From the NCBI GenBank assembly GCA_021783175.1, contig JAJXUF010000201.1, forward strand, positions 1-5,389: DNA of 5,389 nucleotides, given 5' to 3'. This stretch comes from Pseudomonadota bacterium (GTDB lineage: Bacteria; Pseudomonadota; Gammaproteobacteria; Acidiferrobacterales; UBA6901). Below, piece after piece: positions 1 to 5,389 of this stretch; position 1 is the stretch's first letter, and each line of letters begins with the position of its first letter. The notes under the pieces were generated by a model. That model was not told the DNA's origin and searched no databases. It worked only from the letters and a program-made list of their open reading frames with translations. A program made the translations under genes and the position numbers.

Positions 1-2971
1 AGGAAGTACGGCTGCAATGGGTTCACGGCTTCGTTGCCGCTGGCGTCGATACGCTGCTTGAGGCAGTAGATTGCGCCGGGCTTGATGGCCTGATGATCGG
101 CATGGGGCGGCACGATGGCGTAGAGGCCGAAGGGTGCGTCTTCGAGCTTCTCGCGGTTGGCTTCGATGTAGGTGGCCAGTTCCATGCGGAAGTCGTCGAG
201 GGTGAATTCGTTCAGCGCCACGGACTCGTTGAAGTCTTCCAGGTCGAGCACTTCGTCCTTGAGCCGGAGCAGTTGTTTGTCACGGTAGCGCAGGTCTTCC
301 TGGATTAACTCGCGCAGGTCTTCGGCTTGCAGGATGTTGTCCTCGGCGGTGGCGGCGATGTCCACCAGGGCCATGCGCGCTTCGACCCGGTTTTTCAGGT
401 TGATGTATTTGTTGAGGTCCGGCGTGGGCCAGAAATTAATGAGCTGGATTTCTTTGTTCTGACTGCCGATCCGGTCGATCCGGCCGAAGCGCTGGATGAT
501 GCGCACCGGGTTCCAGTGGATGTCGTAGTTCGCCAGCAGGTCGCAATCCTGAAGGTTCTGGCCTTCGGATATGCAATCCGTGGCAATCAGGATGTCGATC
601 TCGCCGTCTTGTGGCATGGATTTCATCTTCGCGCGCTGCTTGGCGCGAGGTGAAAAATTGACGAGGATCTGGGTGAAATCGGCATGGCCGAAGGTGGTGC
701 GGTTGGGTTTCGTTCCGCCTGACACCAGCGCGATGTGGACGTTGAGGCTCTTGCGTGCCCACGCCTCCATTTCTTCATAAAGGTAGGCTGCCGTGTCGGC
801 GAACGCGCAGAAGACGATGATCTTGCGATTTTCCTCACCGTGGCTGTTGGTGGTCGGATTCTTGACCTTGTGCTCGATGATTTTCTTGAGGTCGGCGAGT
901 TTGGCATCCCGCTTGGTATCGACCGACTGCGCTGCTTCGGCCAGCAGGGAAAGCTGCTGTTTGTCGGTGGCAAGGTCTTTCAGCCAGGCGCCCACATCCA
1001 GGTGTTCCATTTGGAACTTGAGCTTGCCACCCACCTGGAAGGCTTCGGCGAGATCGTCGTCTTCTTCCTCTGGCTCAGCAAAAAAATCGGCTTGCACGTT
1101 ATCGGCGGCTTGCGTCTGGTGCTTCTGAAACTGGCGCAGGCGGCTTTCCAGGTCCTCAATTTTATTGACGGTGCGCTCCATCGTGATAGCGAAGGAAAAC
1201 ACTGAGCTTTCCAGCCGTTTGAGAAAATTCACTTTCATCATGCCGATGAGGAATTTTTCGCGATTCTCCTGGCTGAAGTTCAGGATGTTGCGCGCCTCGT
1301 ACTGGGCTTTGAATTGCGGCAGCACGTGCTTGGATGGATTGAATAACGACAACTGGTAATTCGAGATTTCGTCATTCAGCCGGTCGTAAGACGGGAAACG
1401 CCCCTTGAGGTCAATTTCCGAGTACACCGACTCCGGTTTCTTGCGCTTGGGGAACTGGCCGATCTGCGCCAGCGAGGCACGATAGTATTTCTGGATGTGC
1501 TTGCGCGAGCGCGCAATGGTGAGTTCGTCGAGCAGGGTAAAGAAACCTGCGGAGAGCCGATCCATTAAGTCACGTGCATCCTTGTCGCCAGCGCGCTTGG
1601 CCCATTCCATAAAGGTTTTTTGCGCGGTGGTCAGCGTGTCCTTAATGCTGTGGATACCAAAGCTTTGTGAAAACGCGGCATCGCGCCCTTCGGTGACGAA
1701 GTAAATCTGGTTGCGCAAATCCTTGAGGTCATTGTTGACCGGCGTGGCCGAGAGCAGCAGTACCTTGGTTTTTACCCCGGTCTGGATGATGTCTTCCATC
1801 AGGCGCTCGTAGCGGCTCTTTCTGATGATATTGCCGTCTTCGTCGCGCTTGCCCTTGGTGTTGTTGCGGAAGTTGTGGGATTCGTCGATGACGATCAGAT
1901 CGTAATTGCCCCAGTTGAGGGCTGCGAGATCGACACCGTCCACCTTGCCGCTTTCCCGCGACAGGTCGGTGTGGGAAAGCACGGTGTAGGCGAAGCGGTC
2001 CTTGAGGAAGGGATTCAGTTCGCTGTTGTTCTGGGCGAGAAACACCGTCCAGTTGTCGCGCAGTTTTTTGGGGCAGAGCACAAGAACGCGAAGGTTACGG
2101 AGCTCGTAGTACTTGATGACGGCCAGCGCGGTATAGGTTTTTCCCAAACCGACGCTGTCGGCAAGGATGCAACCGTTATGTGCATTGATTTTGTGAATCG
2201 CGCCCTTGGCGCCGTCTTTCTGAAAGTCGAACAGCGCCTTCCAAATATCGGTATCGACAATGGCGGGTCGGTCAAAAAGCTGGGCATCATCAGCCTGGCC
2301 GGACAGGAAGCGTTCGAAGACGTGAAACAGGGTTTTGAAGTAGATAAATTCCGGTGCGTGATTGACGTATAGCTGCTCCAAGTAAAGCAGCACTTCGTCT
2401 TTGACATCCCCAACGAGTTTTTCGTCTGCCCAGATTTGGTCGAACCATTCCTTGAGTTCAGCCCTGTCCCGGTCGCCATCGACAATCAGGTTGAGTTCGA
2501 TGTTGGGTGTGGCGGAGAGGCCAAGACCGCGCCGGGTGAAGTTGGAGCTGCCAAGAAGGGCGTGCTCACGTCGCCCATCATCAATGTGGTAAAGCTTGCC
2601 GTGAAGCAGGTTGGTCTGCCTGACGGAACGAATGTCTACTTTGTCGCGTATCCAGGTGGCGCAACGACGTGCAACTTCCTTTTGTCGCAAGCGGTTGGCA
2701 AGCTCCAGTCGTTCATCTTCGATCTTGAAGGATTTTTATCTGTCTTATCCGGATCAAGTGATGCGATGAATCGAGGCTCACCGAAGAGAAAATGCAGTTG
2801 ACCGATCTGGTCGAGTTCTGCCGATAGGGCCTCGTAGGCGTAAATGGTGAAATATGCCGAGACAACGGAGAGCTTGCTGCCGGCGGCGATCTTCTCAACA
2901 AGGAAATCTGCAACCTTGCCGTGCGCGTGGTTGTCGCGAATGCCGAAGCTGTTCGTTCCATTAGCTGCCAT
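1..2971 (-). CDS. PLD-domain SNF2-like helicase, frameshifted and cut at its 3' end by the window
   Basis: Large ATP-dependent DNA helicase/translocase of superfamily 2 fused to a phospholipase D-like domain. About 990 residues are visible once one frameshift is bridged. The N-terminal part (about 1-190) carries an HxKx4D motif (HGKLYHID, residues about 124-131) followed by LLGSSNF, as in PLD nucleases. The helicase motifs are DSVGLGKT (Walker A, Lys about 278), DESH (about 363-366), LLLSATP (about 405-411), ATDCISEG (about 797-804) and QRFGRIDR (about 827-834). The start at 2971 is chosen for its GAGGA site and because it overlaps the upstream HTH gene by 11 bases. Codons 1-79 lie in one frame, and the rest lies in another frame that stays open to base 3. 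The C-terminus lies outside the window. The HTH neighbour and the domain make-up resemble restriction or phage-defence loci, but that role is inferred. A DISARM DrmD-like helicase is an alternative. The helicase identity is very secure. Confidence 0.93.
2733..2737 (-). other. Frameshift site in the helicase gene (five-A run in the coding strand)
   Basis: The coding strand reads GAT AAA AAT CC, so the N-terminal frame passes through and stops at 2636-2638 after non-helicase-like residues. The helicase frame is closed just upstream by TAA at 2736-2738. Reading the run as six A, or slipping back one base after AAA, gives Asp-Lys-Lys-Ser-Phe-Lys-Ile and joins both halves without loss. The two halves are each clearly helicase-like, so they belong to one gene. 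A homopolymer sequencing error or a real one-base deletion is the simplest explanation. Confidence 0.85.
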
Positions 2972-3164
2972 CGCGTTTCCTCGCATAATCATCCCGCGCG
3001 CCATCACGGCGTACCCAGTCGTCGACTTCGGTAATCTTGAATTTCCAGAGGCGGCCAATTTTATGAGCGGGTAGCCCCTTGGCGTCGATCCAGCGATAGA
3101 TCGAGTCGCGGGTTACGCCAAGATGTTCGGCAATCTGTTCAACGGATATCCAGGGTTCATTCAT
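2961..3164 (-). CDS. Excisionase/AlpA-like helix-turn-helix DNA-binding protein
   Basis: Small protein of 67 residues whose body is a MerR/excisionase-type winged helix-turn-helix (HTH_17 family). WISVEQIAEHLGV (about 5-17) forms the first helices, TRDSIYRWIDAKGLP (about 18-32) contains the recognition helix, and GRLWKFKITEVDDWV (about 38-52) is the wing and closing helix. A basic tail follows. The length is normal for the family. No in-frame start codon lies between this ATG and the upstream TAA at 3183-3185. The ribosome binding site is weak, since no clear GGAG precedes the ATG. The last 11 bases overlap the helicase start, so the two genes are probably co-transcribed and coupled. It may regulate the helicase locus or act as a recombination directionality factor. 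The sequence does not decide between them, and no integrase is visible nearby. Confidence 0.85.
   Translation of the reverse strand: MNEPWISVEQIAEHLGVTRDSIYRWIDAKGLPAHKIGRLWKFKITEVDDWVRRDGARDDYARKRDGS
2976..2982 (-). promoter_or_regulatory. Ribosome binding site of the helicase gene
   Basis: The coding strand reads GAGGAAA, then CGCG, then ATG at 2971. GAGGA is centred at a good distance from the start. It favours this ATG over the further in-frame ATGs upstream, which fall inside the HTH gene. Confidence 0.7.
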
Positions 3165-3513
3165 TCTTGAATTCGCTTGGCATTAAGTTGGGCGGCATAG
3201 AGTCGTACAAAATCGCAAAGACAGCAATCTAGCAGGTGGCTAGTTGAACTGCCAGCCTTTGATGCGCATCACTTCAAACAGCCATTGCCGCAGGCCGGGT
3301 TCGATAGGTTTGTGAAGCAGACTTGCGTTTGTTCGGTGGCCGTTTAGTAGCAGGAAGCAGACGAATGATCCGCGTCATATGAAAGATTGCTGTGGATCGA
3401 TAACATCAATTAGGTATCTTGGTAAGAGGACATTGATGAGTGTCGAATATGATGGGTCGTGGCTGACTGGAATGGCCAAGAACCCGCCATCCATGGCTGA
3501 GTATCGTTCTCCG
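3165..3513. other. AT-richer spacer without a confident gene, between helicase locus and TetR operon
   Basis: This stretch is visibly richer in A and T than either side, most clearly at about 3361-3480. It must contain the promoter of the HTH-helicase pair, but no strong -35/-10 pair was found. On the minus strand one frame is open at 3243-3374, ending in TAG at 3240-3242 with the residues RIKGWQFN. Upstream of a TGA at 3375-3377 the same frame is open again to beyond 3528, including an ATG at 3492-3494 that would give 39 residues. These may be remains of a decayed gene or chance. No tRNA, terminal inverted repeats or attachment site was recognised. Confidence 0.6.
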
Positions 3514-3852
3514 TCAGGAAAAAAACGTGGCCGCTGCGGTTCTCTTGTCGATCCGAACCGTCATCTCACAAGCCCCGTGAACAACATCCTCGCCAGAACA
3601 ATCGGGGCACCGGTACACCGTCGCGCTCACCGTGTAGAGAAGGGTGATCCTGGCTTCGATGATCTCGCCCTGGTCATTCGCACCGAGCACCATGACCGTG
3701 ACCGGCTCGTCGATGCTGCCGAACCCGTTCATGCGCTTGGCAAGTAGCCATCGTAGCGTATCGAGCGTCCCGATTTCGCGTTTCAAAGTCGGGATGAAGT
3801 CTGGCGCGCCCCATGCCGCCAAAGCCTCGGGAAGCCTGAACACGTCCGTCAT
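3514..3852 (-). CDS. Small hypothetical protein with CPDC motif, third gene of the operon
   Basis: Protein of 112 residues with no function I can name. It resembles conserved hypothetical proteins of similar size that contain a phrase like DEPVTVMVL (here residues about 48-56). One cysteine pair, CPDC, lies at about 82-85, and another cysteine follows at about 95 (GACEM). This could bind a metal or be redox active, but a full four-cysteine zinc ribbon is not present. No signal peptide or membrane segment is seen. The start ATG shares an ATGA with the stop of the upstream flavoprotein gene. With no good ribosome binding site of its own, it is most likely translated by coupling. The stop TGA follows directly after a run of seven T in the coding strand (3519-3525), so a length change there would extend the protein. 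The length as read fits the resembling proteins. Confidence 0.75.
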   Translation of the reverse strand: MTDVFRLPEALAAWGAPDFIPTLKREIGTLDTLRWLLAKRMNGFGSIDEPVTVMVLGANDQGEIIEARITLLYTVSATVYRCPDCSGEDVVHGACEMTVRIDKRTAAATFFS

Positions 3853-4400
3853 TCGTCGAAGAAGGCGTCGGTCGGCGGGGCGAAATTCATCTTCGGGATG
3901 CGCGCCTTGCAGTTGGGGTAGGCCTGCTGCACCGCGACCTGCACGTAGCGCTGCGCCGTCGGCCAGATGGCTTCGTATACGCGCCGGTCTTCGATGATTT
4001 CTGCGGCGCCGTTCACCCGCGCCCGCGAGCGGTTCTGGAAGTCCACGAACAGCAGGCCGATGTGCGGATTGACCAGGATATTGCCCAGGGAGTTGTAGAG
4101 CTTGTTGCCGCTAAAATCGGGAAACACCAGAGTCTTCGCATCCAGCACCTTGAGCAGGGGATAGGGCTGTCCCGATGCGTTGAATTCCCGCCCGCGGAAG
4201 CTGCAATCGCATTCCCCGCGATCATTGGCCGTGGCGATGAAGAAGAAGGCCTGGGCTTCCAGAAACGCCGCCCAGGCGGCGGGAAGCTGATCCCGGATCA
4301 TGCCGAGGGTGTGGTCGTTCCAATAGCCCTCGGCACCGTAGCGGCGCTGGGCCTCTAGCTCGCCTGCGTGCAGAAACTGCCGTTGATCCGTGTCGCGCAT
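3849..4400 (-). CDS. Pyridoxamine 5'-phosphate oxidase family flavoprotein
   Basis: Protein of 183 residues with the FMN-binding split-barrel fold of the PNPOx-like superfamily. The core runs from about 47 to 135. It includes FFFIATANDRGECDCSFRG (about 52-70), VLDAKTLVFPDFSGNKLYNS (about 85-104), LGNILVNPHIGLLFVDF (about 105-121) and ARVNGAAEI (about 127-135). The exact reaction is unknown. Members reduce or oxidise small molecules with FMN or F420, and this subgroup is not the vitamin B6 biosynthetic enzyme. I prefer the ATG at 4398-4400 because GCGAGG lies eight bases upstream. A TTG at 4422-4424 would add eight residues but has no ribosome site. The gene lies about 38 bases after the DUF1348 gene and overlaps the next gene by four bases (ATGA), which fits a single operon under the TetR-type operators. 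Confidence 0.88.
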   Translation of the reverse strand: MRDTDQRQFLHAGELEAQRRYGAEGYWNDHTLGMIRDQLPAAWAAFLEAQAFFFIATANDRGECDCSFRGREFNASGQPYPLLKVLDAKTLVFPDFSGNKLYNSLGNILVNPHIGLLFVDFQNRSRARVNGAAEIIEDRRVYEAIWPTAQRYVQVAVQQAYPNCKARIPKMNFAPPTDAFFDE

Positions 4401-4438
4401 GTTCGGGGCCTCGCCAAGTTTCAATACATAGCGGGCGC

Positions 4439-4906
4439 TTACAAGCCCAGGTCGCTCAGTCCGGGATGGTCGTCCGGGCGGCGGCCCAGCGGCCAGAAGA
4501 ATTTGCGCTCGGCTTCCGCAATGGGCAGGTCGTTGATGCTGGCGTAGCGGCGCGACATGAAGCCTTGATCGTTGAACGCCCAGTTTTCATTGCCGTAGGA
4601 GCGGTACCACTGGCCCGAGTCGTCGTGCCATTCATAGGCGAAGCGCACGGCGATACGGTTGCCGGTACAGGCCCACAGTTCCTTGATCAGCCGGTAATCG
4701 AGTTCGCGCGCCCACTTGCGTTCGAGAAAGCGCTGCACTTCCGCACGGCCGACCGGGAACTCGGCGCGGTTGCGCCAGCGTGTTTCTTCCGTGTACACCT
4801 GCACCACGCGCGCGGGGTCGCGCGTGTTCCAGGCGTCTTCGGCCAGGCGCACTTTCTGTCGGGCTGTGTCTTCGGTGAAGGGCGGCAGGGGCGGTTTGGT
4901 TTCCAT
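4439..4906 (-). CDS. DUF1348 / NTF2-like (SnoaL-fold) family protein
   Basis: Protein of 155 residues, full length for the DUF1348 family. It has the cone-shaped NTF2-like fold inferred from features such as [18 protein letters not shown] (about 22-39) and [20 protein letters not shown] (about 107-126). The signature C-terminus has [20 protein letters not shown] at about 131-150. The fold is used both by small enzymes and by binding proteins. No substrate is known to me, and no catalytic residues can be assigned. It is cytosolic, as no signal peptide is seen. It is the first gene of the leftward operon. The start ATG at 4906 has a strong GAGGAG site five bases upstream. A palindromic operator lies 18 bases before the start codon, so repression by the divergently encoded TetR protein is likely. 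Confidence 0.9.
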   Translation of the reverse strand: METKPPLPPFTEDTARQKVRLAEDAWNTRDPARVVQVYTEETRWRNRAEFPVGRAEVQRFLERKWARELDYRLIKELWACTGNRIAVRFAYEWHDDSGQWYRSYGNENWAFNDQGFMSRRYASINDLPIAEAERKFFWPLGRRPDDHPGLSDLGL

Positions 4907-4911
4907 GAGTT

Positions 4912-4917
4912 CTCCTC
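4912..4917 (-). promoter_or_regulatory. Ribosome binding site of the DUF1348 gene
   Basis: The coding strand reads GAGGAG, then five bases, then ATG. It is the strongest translation signal in the window, and it fixes the start of the first operon gene at 4906. Confidence 0.8.
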
Positions 4918-4923
4918 GATTAT

Positions 4924-4941
4924 GTAGACAGGTCTGTCTAC
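4924..4941. promoter_or_regulatory. Palindromic operator 1, probable TetR-type repressor site
   Basis: GTAGACAG-GT-CTGTCTAC is a perfect inverted repeat with eight-base arms and a two-base centre. It lies just upstream of the DUF1348 ribosome site, close to the predicted transcription start of the leftward operon. TAGAC...GTCTA palindromes are typical of several TetR-family repressors. The matching copy 38 bases away and the adjacent TetR gene support the call. Confidence 0.8.
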
Positions 4942-4949
4942 GTGAGGCC

Positions 4950-4978
4950 AGTCTAGCCCGTGTAGACGGACCTGTCTA
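4950..4978 (-). promoter_or_regulatory. Probable promoter of the leftward DUF1348-flavoprotein operon
   Basis: On the minus strand a -35 hexamer TAGACA (4973-4978, five of six matches to TTGACA) is followed by a 17-base spacer. The -10 hexamer is TAGACT (4950-4955, four of six matches). Transcription would begin near 4943, at the edge of operator 1. The -35 lies inside operator 2, which fits direct repression. This is a match by eye, and the -10 is modest. Confidence 0.45.
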
Positions 4979-4979
4979 C
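4962..4979. promoter_or_regulatory. Palindromic operator 2, probable TetR-type repressor site
   Basis: GTAGACGG-AC-CTGTCTAC has the same 18-bp layout as operator 1, with one arm mismatch. The outer bases extend the symmetry by one pair (T and A at 4961 and 4980). It overlaps the likely -10 of the TetR gene and the likely -35 of the leftward operon, so one bound dimer could block both directions. Confidence 0.78.
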
Positions 4980-4982
4980 AAT
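4977..4982 (+). promoter_or_regulatory. Probable -10 element of the tetR-family gene
   Basis: TACAAT matches TATAAT at five of six bases. The spaced -35 position (4954-4959, TAGCCC) is poor. The expected transcription start falls near 4989, on the start codon itself, so the mRNA may be leaderless. The element overlaps operator 2, which suggests autorepression. Confidence 0.4.
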
Positions 4983-4988
4983 GTCGGC

Positions 4989-5389
4989 ATGACCTCTGAC
5001 TCCCCGGCCGCCGACGCGCCCTCCGCCCGCGACCGCATCCTGCGAACCGCGCACGATCTCTTCTACCGCGACGGGGTGCGCGCCACCGGCATCGACCGGG
5101 TCATCGCCGAATCCGGCGTCGCCAAGGTGACCTTTTACCGTCATTTTCCGAGCAAGAACGACCTGATCCGCGCCTATCTGGATTACCGCCACCAGCGCTG
5201 GCTGGCGTGGTTCGCAGACGCAATGGCACGCCACGGCGGCGGGCCGGAGGCCATCGTGCCGGCCGTGGGCGAGTGGCTGCGCGATCCCGGCTACCGCGGC
5301 TGCGCCTTCATCAACAGCGTCGGCGAACTCGCCGGCAGCCTGCCCGAAGTCGTCGGGATCGCGCGCGCGCACAAGGCCGACGTTGCCGC
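4989..5389 (+). CDS. TetR/AcrR-family transcriptional repressor, 3' end beyond the window
   Basis: At least 133 residues are visible, where TetR proteins usually have about 190-210, so the C-terminal third is missing. The N-terminal DNA-binding domain spans about 13-60. ARDRILRTAHDLFYRDGVRA (13-32) is helix 1 and the following turn. The helix-turn-helix includes GIDRVIAESGVAKVTFYRHF (34-53) and is followed by SKNDLIRAYL. The ligand-binding part begins with RHQRWLAWF and includes GYRGCAFINSVGEL, a phrase common in one TetR subgroup. The start is the ATG at 4989. An earlier ATG at 4981 stops after three codons. No ribosome binding site precedes it. It is transcribed away from the flavoprotein operon across two shared palindromes, so it most likely controls that operon and itself. 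The inducer is unknown. Confidence 0.9.
   Translation, partial: MTSDSPAADAPSARDRILRTAHDLFYRDGVRATGIDRVIAESGVAKVTFYRHFPSKNDLIRAYLDYRHQRWLAWFADAMARHGGGPEAIVPAVGEWLRDPGYRGCAFINSVGELAGSLPEVVGIARAHKADVA

Noticed and set aside
1875..2372. 165-residue plus-strand open frame
   Set aside because: It is antisense to helicase motifs I and II, which are unmistakable in the minus-strand frame. The translation has no recognisable domain.
2015..2485. 156-residue minus-strand open frame rich in Ser and Thr
   Set aside because: It overlaps the helicase in a different frame on the same strand. The helicase frame carries the conserved motifs.
3488..3500. GCCAT-GG-ATGGC inverted repeat after the CPDC gene as a terminator
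   Set aside because: On the coding strand the loop would be only two bases and no T run follows, so it does not look like a rho-independent terminator.
3379..3747. 122-residue plus-strand open frame starting in the spacer
   Set aside because: Its second half is antisense to the coupled CPDC gene, and its first half has no ribosome site or recognised domain.
4422..4424. TTG start adding eight residues to the flavoprotein
   Set aside because: No ribosome site precedes it, while the ATG at 4398-4400 has a GAGG site at suitable distance.
4466..4927. 153-residue plus-strand open frame
   Set aside because: It is the antisense of the DUF1348 gene and crosses its ribosome site. The minus-strand protein carries the family signature.
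4973..4980. Divergent palindromes as phage attachment sites or IS ends
   Set aside because: They sit inside a promoter next to a TetR gene and are symmetric operator-like sites. No transposase or integrase accompanies them.
4953..5372. 139-residue open frame on the minus strand
   Set aside because: It lies antisense to the clear TetR coding sequence, covers the operators, and has a repetitive Ala/Gly/Val composition typical of GC-rich shadow frames.

Overview
This looks like chromosomal DNA from a GC-rich proteobacterium, most likely beta- or gammaproteobacterial. That guess rests on protein flavour and base composition, not on a marker gene. The window joins two unlike parts: an accessory, defence-like helicase locus on the left (about 1-3164) and an ordinary small TetR-controlled operon on the right (about 3514-5389). 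An AT-richer spacer without a confident gene (3165-3513) separates them.

Left part, all on the minus strand. A 67-residue excisionase/AlpA-type helix-turn-helix protein (2961-3164) overlaps by 11 bases the start of a very large protein (start 2971, running off the window at base 1). The large protein has a phospholipase D-like HKD domain at its N-terminus, followed by an SNF2/RapA-like superfamily 2 helicase with visible motifs I, II, III, V and VI. About 990 residues are visible. Its frame is broken once, at a five-base A run (T run 2733-2737 on the plus strand), near residue 79. Adding one A, or a -1 slip at that spot, restores an uninterrupted protein. The break may be a sequencing error, a disabling mutation, or less likely programmed recoding. 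HTH plus PLD-helicase pairs are typical of accessory islands, often near DNA methyltransferases and restriction subunits. Any such partners would lie beyond the left edge.

Right part. A divergent promoter region (4907-4988) holds two matching 18-bp palindromes. To its right, on the plus strand, lies a TetR-family repressor (4989 onward, cut by the window). To its left, on the minus strand, lies a three-gene operon: a DUF1348/NTF2-like protein (4439-4906), a pyridoxamine-phosphate-oxidase-like flavoprotein (3849-4400) and a small unknown protein with a CPDC motif (3514-3852) coupled by an ATGA overlap. The layout suggests that the TetR protein represses both itself and the operon until it binds a ligand, as in many redox or electrophile stress operons. 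The ligand cannot be read from the sequence.

No tRNA, rRNA, CRISPR array, insertion sequence or convincing rho-independent terminator was seen.
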